54,837 nucleotides of DNA from Pigmentiphaga sp. NML080357 (GTDB taxonomy: Bacteria; Pseudomonadota; Gammaproteobacteria; Burkholderiales; Burkholderiaceae_B), in NCBI RefSeq assembly GCF_002188465.1, contig NZ_NINW01000015.1, positions 1-54,837 on the forward strand, written 5' to 3'. This document shows positions 1 to 7,471 of the stretch, one piece after another. The number at the start of each line of letters is the position of its first letter. Position 1 is the stretch's first letter. The notes beneath the pieces are model-generated. The model was not told where the DNA came from. It saw nothing but the letters and a program-made list of their open reading frames with translations, and searched no databases. A program made the position numbers and the translations under genes.

Positions 1-1236
1 GATGTCCAGCCCCTCTTCGAATACCGGCATGGGGGTATTGAGCGGGAACAGGAAGCGGATGACGTTGCCGTAGCTGCCGCACACCAGCAGGATGAGGCCT
101 CGCGCCAGCGCTTGCTCGCGCACCGCCTGCGCCAGCGCCGCCGCCGGGCGGCCCTGCTCGTCGACCAGTTCCATGGCCAGCATGGGCCCCAGGCCGCGCA
201 CCTGCCCGATGCAGCGGTGGCGCGCCCGTGCCGCTTCGAGCCGGCGCCGCATGACCTGGGCCAGGCGGTTCCCGGCCTCCAGCAGCCCTTCTTTTTCGAA
301 TACGTCCAGCACGGCGTGCGCGGCCGCGATCGCCAGCGGGGCGCCGGCATAGGTGCTGCCCAGCCCGCCCGGCGGCACCGCGTCCATGATCTCGGCCCTC
401 CCGACCACCGCGGATAGCGGCATGCCGCCGGCCAGGCTCTTGGCCACGGTCGTGATGTCGGCCGTCACGCCGAAGTGCTCCATCGCGAACATCTTGCCGG
501 TACGGCCCATGCCGCACTGGATCTCGTCGGCAATGAGCAACATGCCATGCCGGTCGCAAAGCGCGCGCAGGCTCCGCATCAGCGCCGGCGGCGCGGGATG
601 GAATCCGCCTTCGCCCTGGACCGGCTCGATGATGATGGCCGCCACCCGCGCCGCCTCGACGTCATAGCGCAAGAGGTCTTCCAGCGCCCCCATGGAGCGC
701 GCGACGGCCTCGGGCGTATCCTCCGCCGGGAACGGGACGCGATAGACGTCGCCCGGGAACGGGCCGAAGCCGCTCTTGTAGGGCGCGACCTTCCCGGTCA
801 ACGCCAGTCCCATCATCGTGCGTCCGTGGAAGGCGCCGGTAAAGCCGATCACGGCCGTCCGGCCCGTCGCGGCCCGCGCGATTTTCACGGCGTTCTCCAC
901 CGCTTCCGCACCGGTCGTGAAGAACACGGTCTTCTTGGGAAAATCGCCCGGCACCAGCGCGTTGAGCCGTTCCGCCAACGTCACGTAGCCCGCATAGGGC
1001 ACCACCTGATAGCAGGTATGCGTGAAGCGGCGCGCCTGCTCGACGATGGCCGCCTCGATGCGGGGATGCCGGTGGCCGACGTTCAGCACGCCTATGCCGC
1101 CGGCGAAATCGATGTAGCGGCGCCCCGATTCGTCGGTCAACTCGCTGCCGGATGCCTGCGCGGCGTAGACGTCGGTCACGAGCCCCACGCCTCGCGGGCA
1201 AGCTGCATTCTTCCTATCGGTCCAGGTAACGGTCAC
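1..1236 (-). CDS. Class III (GabT-like) aminotransferase, 3' end cut by window
   Basis: A PLP-dependent class III aminotransferase of the 4-aminobutyrate transaminase type. It would move an amino group from an omega-amino acid or similar amine to 2-oxoglutarate in the cytoplasm. The protein opens VTVTWTDRKNAACPRGVG and continues GRRYIDFAGGIGVLNVGHRHP. Further on it has TTGAEAVENAVKIAR (cofactor phosphate region), IIEPVQGEGG, a LIADEIQ motif whose Asp contacts the PLP ring, and TTVAKSLAGG, whose Lys forms the Schiff base. I chose the GTG at 1236 because an AGAAGG ribosome site sits just upstream; a GTG at 1179 is an alternative. The C-terminal residues lie outside the window. It is the last visible gene of the minus-strand accessory run. 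GabT itself is possible, but the true substrate is not shown by the sequence. Confidence 0.85.
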   Translation of the reverse strand, partial: MTVTWTDRKNAACPRGVGLVTDVYAAQASGSELTDESGRRYIDFAGGIGVLNVGHRHPRIEAAIVEQARRFTHTCYQVVPYAGYVTLAERLNALVPGDFPKKTVFFTTGAEAVENAVKIARAATGRTAVIGFTGAFHGRTMMGLALTGKVAPYKSGFGPFPGDVYRVPFPAEDTPEAVARSMGALEDLLRYDVEAARVAAIIIEPVQGEGGFHPAPPALMRSLRALCDRHGMLLIADEIQCGMGRTGKMFAMEHFGVTADITTVAKSLAGGMPLSAVVGRAEIMDAVPPGGLGSTYAGAPLAIAAAHAVLDVFEKEGLLEAGNRLAQVMRRRLEAARARHRCIGQVRGLGPMLAMELVDEQGRPAAALAQAVREQALARGLILLVCGSYGNVIRFLFPLNTPMPVFEEGLDI

Positions 1237-1281
1237 GACCCTTCTCCATGTTGATCGGTATGTGGGCGCGGCGCATGCCGC

Positions 1282-1494
1282 TCAGTTGTCGGCCAGCCCC
1301 ACGATGTCCTGCGCGAACACCGTCTGCTCGGCATCGCCGACCAGCGTGGGATCCGACGGATGCTCGACGTAGCGGCAGATCAGCCAGACGCCGTCCTGCG
1401 GGTTCTCGATGAGTTCGACCACGGCGCCCTCGCTGGTGCGCAGCCGGGCGCCGGGCTTGATGTTGATCAGGTTCAGTGCGTTGTGTCCGCTCAT
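1282..1494 (-). CDS. 70-residue orphan protein
   Basis: A small acidic protein starting MSGHNALNLINIKPGARL and ending AQDIVGLADN. I do not recognise the family. It has no signal peptide, no membrane segment and no cysteine cluster; its only Cys is in WLICRYVEHP. The alternating hydrophobic pattern (GAVVELIENPQDGVWLICRYV) suggests a small beta-barrel or SH3-like fold. The start is the ATG at 1494 behind a GGTGGA-like site; the upstream extension of the frame looks non-coding. It lies between the Bug receptor and the aminotransferase on the same strand with short gaps, so it is probably co-transcribed. A role as an accessory or chaperone of the oxygenase is only a guess. Confidence 0.65.
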   Translation of the reverse strand: MSGHNALNLINIKPGARLRTSEGAVVELIENPQDGVWLICRYVEHPSDPTLVGDAEQTVFAQDIVGLADN

Positions 1495-1543
1495 GGTCCA
1501 CCGTTTCCATGCGGATGCCGCGCTCGGCACCCGCGGTTGCCGT

Positions 1544-2521
1544 TCACGCCTCGGCGCGGATGTTCGCCAGCCGGGCCACTTCCTTCCAGCGCGCCAGTTC
1601 GGACCGGTTGAATGCCGCGTAGGCGGCGGCATCCTTGGTCGACACCTGGAACCCGGCCGTCTCGAAGCGCTGCACGTTCTCGGGCTGCTGCGCGCCCTTG
1701 ACGATGGCGTCCCCCAGCTTCTTGACGATCTCGGGGGGCGTGCCGGTGGCCACGTAGGCGCCCAGCCAGCTGGTCACCACGAAATCGGGCATGCCCGACT
1801 CCACCATCGTCGGCACGTCCGGCAGATCCTTGGTGCGGCTGCCGCTGGTCACAGCGATGGCGCGCAGCGTGCCGGCCTTGACCAGCGAATTGACCGCCGG
1901 CGCGTTGGCGAAGGCCATGTGCACGTCGCCGTTTCTCAGCCCGGAAATCACTTCGCCGCTCGAGCGATACGGGATGTGGACCACCTTGGTTCCCGCCTGC
2001 AGGTTGAACAGCTCCGAGGTGAAATGCGCCGACGTGCCCACGCCGTTGGTGGCGTAGTTGAGTTTGCCGGGATTGGCCTTGGCGTAGTCAATCAGCTCGG
2101 CCACGTTGCGCGCCTTGACGTCGCGCCCGACCAGCAGCACGTTGACGAATTCCGCCACCTGGGCCACGGGAATGAAGCTGGCCTGCGGGTTGACGGGCAG
2201 GTTGGGGTTCAGGATGACGGGCAGAATCAGTCCGCCGAAACCGCCCGACAGCAGCACATGGCCATCGTGCGGCTGTTGCAGCACGTACTGCTGGGCGATG
2301 GTGCCGCTGCCGCCGCCCTTGTTCTCGACGATGGCGGGCTTGCCGAACTCCTTGTTCAGGATCTCGGCCATGAGCCGGCCGGCAATGTCGGTCACGCCTC
2401 CCGGGGGATAGGCGACCACGACTTTCATCATGCGCGACGGAAACGCATCCTGCGCCCAGGCCGGACAGCCGCCCAGCGCCGCGGCGCCCGCCAGCATCTT
2501 CAACACATCTCGACGATCCAT
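1544..2521 (-). CDS. Bug/TctC-family periplasmic solute-binding receptor
   Basis: A 325-residue extracytoplasmic receptor of the Bordetella uptake gene (Bug, TctC) family, which binds small carboxylates or related solutes in the periplasm. The N-terminus MDRRDVLKMLAGAAALGG then CPAWAQ is a signal peptide with a twin-arginine-like RRxVLK motif. Mature family hallmarks are VVAYPPGGVTDIAGRL, VENKGGGSGTIA, LNYATNGVGTSAHFTSELF, VHIPYRSSGEVISGLRNGDVHMAF and LPDVPTMVESGMPDF. No TctA/TctB membrane subunits are encoded nearby, which is usual for orphan Bug proteins. It follows the oxygenase beta subunit after a 107-bp gap containing a GC-rich repeat. From context the ligand may be an oxygenase substrate or product, but this is inference. 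Confidence 0.9.
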   Translation of the reverse strand: MDRRDVLKMLAGAAALGGCPAWAQDAFPSRMMKVVVAYPPGGVTDIAGRLMAEILNKEFGKPAIVENKGGGSGTIAQQYVLQQPHDGHVLLSGGFGGLILPVILNPNLPVNPQASFIPVAQVAEFVNVLLVGRDVKARNVAELIDYAKANPGKLNYATNGVGTSAHFTSELFNLQAGTKVVHIPYRSSGEVISGLRNGDVHMAFANAPAVNSLVKAGTLRAIAVTSGSRTKDLPDVPTMVESGMPDFVVTSWLGAYVATGTPPEIVKKLGDAIVKGAQQPENVQRFETAGFQVSTKDAAAYAAFNRSELARWKEVARLANIRAEA

Positions 2522-2539
2522 GTTGAGGCACCCCTCGAA

Positions 2540-2615
2540 GAAATAGCCCCCCACGCCTGCCGCGCTGCTGCGGCGGCGCTGCCCCCTTTGGAGGCAGTTT
2601 TGCCTTGGGGCGGCC
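2540..2615. repeat. GC-rich intergenic repeat, variant type
   Basis: The gap between the oxygenase beta subunit and the Bug receptor holds CCCCCCACGC, then GCTGCCCCCTTTGGAGGCAG and TTGCCTTGGGGCGGCCC. It resembles the short GC-rich palindromic repeats scattered between genes in this family. It is only loosely similar to the six-copy repeat described elsewhere in this window. It may act as a processing or termination structure between cistrons. Confidence 0.4.
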
Positions 2616-2628
2616 CAGCGGCAAAAAA

Positions 2629-3171
2629 TCAGAAGAAGACGGTCAACGCCTTGCCGAGCAGCACGGTCTGGTCGAGCAGGATTTCCCGCCGCAGCACCCG
2701 CCATCCGGATTCGGTGCGGCGCAGCGTGTCGTTGCGCTTGCCGACGAACCAGGCCACCTCGGTATCCAGCCGGTTCTGGTAGACGATGAAACGCGAACGG
2801 GTCTGGACCTCTTCGCCAGGACCCGAGCCGGACGAGGCCAGGATCCGGACATTGGTGATGAGATGCGAGGTGCGCGACGCCGGCTCCTCGGCCCAGTGCA
2901 TGCCGGTGTTGATCTGCTCCACGCGCTGGCGCAGGGTCTGGATGCCTTCGTCGAACCACGCGGCCTCCACCCCTTCCCGTGTGCGTTCGCGCTCGCGGTT
3001 GTCGCGCCGCACATTGCGCGCGATCGGCATCCAGTAGCGGATGTCCTCGTGCAGCAGCGTCAGCCATTCGTCGAAGCGTCGTTCGTCCAGCAGGTCGGCC
3101 TCGCGGTAGAAGAACTGCTCGATGTCGCGAAGCAGGAAAGCGTGGTCGGCGTTCAAGTGGGTATCGGTCAT
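2629..3171 (-). CDS. Rieske ring-hydroxylating oxygenase, beta subunit
   Basis: A 180-residue small (beta) subunit of an aromatic-ring-hydroxylating oxygenase, with the NTF2/scytalone-dehydratase-like fold that packs against the alpha subunit in alpha3beta3 complexes. Family features are the N-terminal IEQFFYREADLLDERRFDEW followed by LTLLHEDIRYWMPIARNVRR, then SRTSHLITNVRI, a QTRSRFIVYQNR strand, and the end GWRVLRREILLDQTVLLGKA. The length is normal for the family. It starts 13 bp after the alpha-subunit gene, so the two are co-transcribed and probably form one enzyme. No reductase or ferredoxin electron-transfer partner is encoded beside it. Confidence 0.9.
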   Translation of the reverse strand: MTDTHLNADHAFLLRDIEQFFYREADLLDERRFDEWLTLLHEDIRYWMPIARNVRRDNRERERTREGVEAAWFDEGIQTLRQRVEQINTGMHWAEEPASRTSHLITNVRILASSGSGPGEEVQTRSRFIVYQNRLDTEVAWFVGKRNDTLRRTESGWRVLRREILLDQTVLLGKALTVFF

Positions 3172-3183
3172 GGTTCGCTCCGC

Positions 3184-4527
3184 TTACTCGTCATAGGTGG
3201 GCATGAGCTCTTCCCAGGAGCGCCCTTCCATGAACTGCGCCCACCTCGCGTAGTAGTTGCGATTGTTCTCTTCGGTGAACTCGCCGGTGGTCACCGCGCC
3301 CCGCAAGCCGGGTACGGGCTTCGCATGCCCCATGCCCATCTGATAGTTGTAGTGCAGCGTGCGGGCGATGGTGCCGGTGCTCGACTCGGTGGCGTAGCAC
3401 CAGTTCTCCATGTCGTCCGACTCGGTCATGCCGCCGGGCCCCGAATAGCGCAGGTAATAGGCCCGCGCCGCTTCCTTGACCGCCGGCGGGGCGTCCTTGT
3501 CCACCAGGTAGATGCGCCACATCTCGGTTTCGGTCGCGCTCACCGGATGGAAGACCGCGATCGTGCGAGGCTGGCGCCCGTGCACGGCCATGTTCGGGAA
3601 TATCGTACCCACGCTGTGCAGGACGCGCATGGTGCCGGCCAGGTTCTTCTCGCGTTCTTCGTACACCTGGCGGTAGTACTGCTCGACCTCGGGATAGTTG
3701 GCGAACTGCGGCGTATAGGGATTCTCTTCGTAGTACGGCGCGCGCCCAACCAGTCCGTGCCCCAGGTCCTTGAACGATATGGAGACCCGGTGCGGCGTCG
3801 GATCGCGCCGGCCCTTGCCGCCGGGCCCGATGCCCACCACGTCCACCGACCGGTGGCTGATGTCGTGGTAGAGATCGGCATTGAAGTTCTCGGCCGCGGT
3901 CTTCCAGTTGCAGGGGATGCGCCACTTCTGCACCCCGCCTATCATCTCCGAGCCGCCGGGCCTGCCGTCGCGGTGGTCGAGGGCGAAGTCCAGGTAGAGC
4001 TTCATGTCGCCCAGGTACTCCTCGAAGGACGGCGCATTTTCGTCCCACGTCGCCCAGATCGTGCCCTTGTAGTTGACCAGCTTGGCTACCGACTTCAGGC
4101 CCCAGGTCTTCTTGTCCAGCTCGCCGTAGTAGTGGGTCTTGAATCCCGGCACGCCCACCAGTTCGCCTGCGCGCTCGACCAGCTTGCCGTCCGTGGAATA
4201 GCTCCATCCGTGGTAGGGACAGGTGAAGGTGCGGTTGTTGCCCTGGTCATAGCGGCACAGCCTCATGCCGCGGTGCAGGCAGCTGTTGAGCAGGACCTGA
4301 ATCTGGCCCTGGCGGTCGCGGGTCAGGATGACCGAATCGTTGCCCATGCGGCTGACGAAATAGTCGTCCGGATTCGGCACCATGCTTTCGTGCCCGACGA
4401 ACAGCCAGGCGCGGGTGAAGATGCGCTCGAGCTCTTCCTTGAAGATGTCGTCGTTGACATAGACTTCGCGGCTGACCGTGCCGAGCTCGGTATTGACCAG
4501 TTGCTGCGGGGACCACTTCCGACTCAT
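3184..4527 (-). CDS. Rieske ring-hydroxylating oxygenase, alpha (catalytic) subunit
   Basis: A 447-residue large subunit of a Rieske non-haem iron oxygenase. The Rieske [2Fe-2S] ligands are C83 and H85 (CLHRG) and C103 and H106 (CPYHGW), with the normal 17-residue spacing. The mononuclear iron site is in NWKTAAENFNADLYHDISH: E213, D218, H221 and H225. The two histidines are separated by three residues, whereas the classical motif has four. The enzyme would add one or two oxygen atoms to an aromatic or related substrate in the cytoplasm. It overlaps no neighbour and starts after a 177-bp leader downstream of urtE, so it may have its own promoter. The substrate cannot be named from the sequence. 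Confidence 0.92.
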   Translation of the reverse strand: MSRKWSPQQLVNTELGTVSREVYVNDDIFKEELERIFTRAWLFVGHESMVPNPDDYFVSRMGNDSVILTRDRQGQIQVLLNSCLHRGMRLCRYDQGNNRTFTCPYHGWSYSTDGKLVERAGELVGVPGFKTHYYGELDKKTWGLKSVAKLVNYKGTIWATWDENAPSFEEYLGDMKLYLDFALDHRDGRPGGSEMIGGVQKWRIPCNWKTAAENFNADLYHDISHRSVDVVGIGPGGKGRRDPTPHRVSISFKDLGHGLVGRAPYYEENPYTPQFANYPEVEQYYRQVYEEREKNLAGTMRVLHSVGTIFPNMAVHGRQPRTIAVFHPVSATETEMWRIYLVDKDAPPAVKEAARAYYLRYSGPGGMTESDDMENWCYATESSTGTIARTLHYNYQMGMGHAKPVPGLRGAVTTGEFTEENNRNYYARWAQFMEGRSWEELMPTYDE

Positions 4528-4655
4528 GTATCGTTCTCCGGGAATGCGTGAACGGCGGCAGGACGGCTGGCCGGCGCGGCCGATGTCGCGCGCCGACGAC
4601 CCTGTCGAACATGTGTCAAAGTTATGGAATGGAGGCTGCGGTGTCTACGCAGGCT

Positions 4656-4676
4656 CAGCCATACCGGGTATGGCTG
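4656..4676. promoter_or_regulatory. Perfect 21-bp palindrome upstream of the oxygenase genes
   Basis: The two arms CAGCCATACC and GGTATGGCTG are exact reverse complements around a single central G. The site is in the 177-bp gap between urtE and the oxygenase alpha subunit, about 130 bp upstream of the latter's start. A TTGACA-like hexamer (complement of 4614-4619) lies between the palindrome and the gene, but no convincing -10 is correctly spaced. No U-tract follows on the minus strand, so a dimer-binding operator is more likely than a terminator of the urt operon. Confidence 0.55.
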
Positions 4677-4704
4677 CCGTGAATGGTGCGCTGCACATCC
4701 CGCT

Positions 4705-5397
4705 TCAAACGGCGATCATGCCCTTCACGCCCCGCTGGTGCATCAAGGCGGCCTCCCCGCCGTCGATGATCTCGCCCCGGCTCATGACCCAGTAATGGTC
4801 CGCCAATTCCTGCGCGAAATCGTAGTACTGCTCCACCAGCAGCACGGTCAGCCCGCCGTCGTCCACCAGGGTGCGCAACGTACGGCCGATATCCTTGATC
4901 ACCGAAGGCTGGATACCCTCGGTAGGCTCGTCCAGGATCAGCAGCCGCGGTTCGCTCATCAGCGCGCGGCCGATGGCCAATTGCTGCTGCTGTCCGCCGG
5001 ACAGGTCGCCGCCGCGCCGGCGCTTCATCGATTCGAGCACGGGAAACAGCTCGTAGATGCGCGCCGGCACCTGCCGCGGCGCCTTGCGGCTGGCGGCTCC
5101 GATCAGCAGGTTCTCTTCCACCGTGAGGCGGGGAAAGATGTCACGGCCCTGCGGCACGTAGGCAAAGCCCCGCTCCACGCGGGCGTGGGGCGGCAGCCCG
5201 TCCACCGGTCGCCCCTGCCAGCGGATGTGGCCGCTCCGGGGCGCCACCAGCCCCATCAGCGTCTTGAGCAAGGTGGTCTTGCCCACGCCGTTGCGGCCCA
5301 GCAGGACGGTCAGCCTCCCCTCGCCCGCGGTGAACGACACCTCGCGCAGGATGTGGCTGCCGCCGTAGAACTGATTGAGCCCCGACACTTCCAGCAT
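4705..5397 (-). CDS. urtE: Urea-type ABC transporter ATP-binding protein UrtE
   Basis: A 230-residue ATPase, the LivF-like second ATP-binding subunit of the Urt high-affinity urea importer. Visible motifs are Walker A GRNGVGKTTLLKTLMGLV, the Q-loop region FAYVPQGRDIFPRLTVEENL, the ABC signature DLSGGQQQQLAIGRAL, Walker B LLILDEPTEGIQPSVI with the UrtE-typical IQPSVI, and the switch His region LVEQYYDF. It ends the five-gene urt run and starts 4 bp after urtD stops, so translation is probably coupled. UrtD and UrtE would form the nucleotide-binding heterodimer at the inner membrane. The family's known substrate is urea or short amides; the carboxylase upstream agrees with that. Confidence 0.93.
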   Translation of the reverse strand: MLEVSGLNQFYGGSHILREVSFTAGEGRLTVLLGRNGVGKTTLLKTLMGLVAPRSGHIRWQGRPVDGLPPHARVERGFAYVPQGRDIFPRLTVEENLLIGAASRKAPRQVPARIYELFPVLESMKRRRGGDLSGGQQQQLAIGRALMSEPRLLILDEPTEGIQPSVIKDIGRTLRTLVDDGGLTVLLVEQYYDFAQELADHYWVMSRGEIIDGGEAALMHQRGVKGMIAV

Positions 5398-5401
5398 GCG
5401 C

Positions 5402-6262
5402 CTATCTCCCCAGGTAGGACTCGATCACGGCCTCGTTCGCCCGCACGGCCGCCAGCGTGCCATCGGCCAGCACGCTGCCCTCGGCCATGACCGTGACGCG
5501 GCCCGTGTCGCCGGCCAGCTCGGCGACGAAATCCATGTCGTGCTCGACGACCACGATCGAGCACGACCCTTTCAGGCGCGCCAGCAGCCCGGCCAGCTCC
5601 ATGGTCTCATGGTCGGTCATGCCCGCCACCGGCTCGTCCAGCAACAGCAGGCGAGGCTGCTGCATCAGCAGCATGCCGATTTCCAGGCGCTGCTTCTGTC
5701 CGTGCGAGAGATCGCCGGCCAGGCGGTAAGCCTCGGATTCCAGGTGCAGCATGGACAGCACCTCCTCGACCCGCCGCTGCGCCGGACGGTCGAAGCGGGC
5801 GCGCAGCGCCGCCCACCAGTCCTTGCGCGTGTTCATGGCCAGTTCCAGGTTCTCCCAGACCGGATGATGGCTGAACACGGTTGGCTTCTGGAACTTGCGC
5901 CCGATGCCCGCCCGCGCGATGGCCGGTTCGTCCATCCTCGCCAGATCCATGGTCTGGCCGAGAAACACCTTGCCTGTGGTCGGACGGGTCTTGCCGGTGA
6001 CCACGTCCATCATGGTGGTCTTGCCGGCGCCATTGGGTCCGATCACACAGCGCAGTTCGCCTTGGTCGACCGACAGCGTCAGGCCGTTCAGCGCCTTGAA
6101 GCCGTCGAAACTGACCGTCACCGCGTCGAGGTAGAGAATGGTGCCGTGCGATACGTCGATCTCGCCGGCGCGGGCCACGTGGCCCAGGCCGGTGACCGAG
6201 CCGCTCGCGTTCGGGCCGGCTTGCCCGTCGTGGACGATTTCCAGCTTGTGCATGCCCTTCAC
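5402..6262 (-). CDS. urtD: Urea-type ABC transporter ATP-binding protein UrtD
   Basis: A 286-residue ATPase, the LivG-like subunit of the urea importer. It has Walker A GPNGAGKTTMMDVVTGKTRP, GIGRKFQKPTVF, signature LSHGQKQRLEIGMLLMQ, Walker B LLLLDEPVAGMTDHE, and a switch His in VVVEHDMDFV. I start it at the GTG at 6262, which overlaps the urtC stop as GTGA and has a GGAGG site five bases upstream; an ATG at 6253 is the alternative. An N-terminal stretch of about 40 residues (HKLEIVHDGQAGPNASGS onward) precedes the ABC domain. The overlap with urtC points to translational coupling. Confidence 0.92.
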   Translation of the reverse strand: MKGMHKLEIVHDGQAGPNASGSVTGLGHVARAGEIDVSHGTILYLDAVTVSFDGFKALNGLTLSVDQGELRCVIGPNGAGKTTMMDVVTGKTRPTTGKVFLGQTMDLARMDEPAIARAGIGRKFQKPTVFSHHPVWENLELAMNTRKDWWAALRARFDRPAQRRVEEVLSMLHLESEAYRLAGDLSHGQKQRLEIGMLLMQQPRLLLLDEPVAGMTDHETMELAGLLARLKGSCSIVVVEHDMDFVAELAGDTGRVTVMAEGSVLADGTLAAVRANEAVIESYLGR

Positions 6263-7398
6263 CTCGCCCTCCCACGCTGGAACAGGCCGGCAATGCCGCG
6301 CGGCAGGCACAGCGGCACCAGCACGAAGATGGCGCCCAGGAAGAACAGCCAATACTCGGCGAAATGCGTGGTGAATACGCTCTTGGCGCCATTGACGGCG
6401 AAAGCGCCGACGATGGGACCGATCAGCGTCCCGCGTCCGCCCACCGCTACCCAGATCGCCATTTCGATGGAATTGACCGGCGCCATTTCGCTGGGATTGA
6501 TGATGCCGACCTGCGGCACGTAGAGCGCGCCCGCCACCCCGCAGAGCACGGCCGATAGCGTCCAGACGAACAGCTTGTAGCCCAGCGGGCTGTATCCGAG
6601 GAACATCAGGCGCGACTCGGCGTCGCGTATGCCGGTGGCGACCCTCCCCAGCTTGGACGTCGTCACCGCCCGGGCCAGCAGAAAGGCCAGGACCAGCGCG
6701 GCGAACGTCGCCAGGAACAGTGCCGTGCGGGTCTCGGGCTGCGTGATGCCGAACCCCAGGATGCGCTTGAAGTCGGTGAAACCATTGTTGCCGCCGAAGC
6801 CCGTCTCGTTGCGGTAGAACAGCAGCATGGCCGCAAAAGTCATGGCCTGCGTGATAATGGACAGGTAGACCCCTTTGACGCGCGAGCGGAAGGCGAAATA
6901 GCCGAACACCCACGCCACCGCGGCCGGCACCAGCACCACCAGCAGCAAGGCATAGGCGAAATGCTCGGTGCCGTGCCAGAACCACGGCAGCTCCTTCCAG
7001 TTCAGGAACACCATGAAATCCGGCAGGTCGCTCTGGTAGTTGCCGTCGCGGCCGATGCCGCGCATCAGGTACATCCCCATCGCGTAGCCGCCCAGCGCGA
7101 AGAACAGACCGTGCCCGAGGCTGAGGATGCCGCAGTAGCCCCAGACCAGGTCCAGGGCCAGCGCGGCGATCGCATAGCACATCAGCTTGCCCGCCAGCGT
7201 CATGCCATAGGCCGACAGGTGCAGCGGATGGCTCTCGGGCAGCACGAGCGCGCACAGCGGCGCGCCCGCACCCACCGCCACCACCAGCACGGCCAGGGCA
7301 ATCCATGCGCGGCGGCCGAGCAAGGCCGGCCGTTCGGGCAGGCCCAGCGAGAACCGCGGGGCCGAAGGCTCGCCCGCGGGAGCGATCACCGCGGCCAT
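6259..7398 (-). CDS. urtC: Urea-type ABC transporter permease UrtC
   Basis: A 379-residue polytopic permease (LivM-like) of the Urt importer. Hydrophobic segments begin with WIALAVLVVAVGAGAPLCAL and recur through the protein. UrtC hallmarks are ALDLVWGYCGILSLGHGLFF, GGYAMGMYLM, FGGNNGFTDFKRILGF and the end of the membrane domain GGRGTLIGPIVGAFAVNGAK. The ATG at 7398 (MAAVIAPAGE) is preferred to one 60 bp further upstream because the intervening Arg-rich stretch looks non-coding. It lies 73 bp after urtB. It forms the transmembrane heterodimer with UrtB. Confidence 0.93.
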   Translation of the reverse strand: MAAVIAPAGEPSAPRFSLGLPERPALLGRRAWIALAVLVVAVGAGAPLCALVLPESHPLHLSAYGMTLAGKLMCYAIAALALDLVWGYCGILSLGHGLFFALGGYAMGMYLMRGIGRDGNYQSDLPDFMVFLNWKELPWFWHGTEHFAYALLLVVLVPAAVAWVFGYFAFRSRVKGVYLSIITQAMTFAAMLLFYRNETGFGGNNGFTDFKRILGFGITQPETRTALFLATFAALVLAFLLARAVTTSKLGRVATGIRDAESRLMFLGYSPLGYKLFVWTLSAVLCGVAGALYVPQVGIINPSEMAPVNSIEMAIWVAVGGRGTLIGPIVGAFAVNGAKSVFTTHFAEYWLFFLGAIFVLVPLCLPRGIAGLFQRGRAR

Positions 7399-7471
7399 GG
7401 CGCGCCCTCCGCGGTCCGCCGAGCTGCTCCGCCGCCCGCCCCGGGCAGTCCTGCACATTGCCGATATGCCA

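Noticed and set aside
4614-4619. Perfect TTGACA on the minus strand as a sigma-70 -35 for the oxygenase genes
   Set aside because: No acceptable -10 hexamer follows at 16-18 bases; the sequence there is TCGGCGCG. It may work with an activator, but I do not list it as a promoter.
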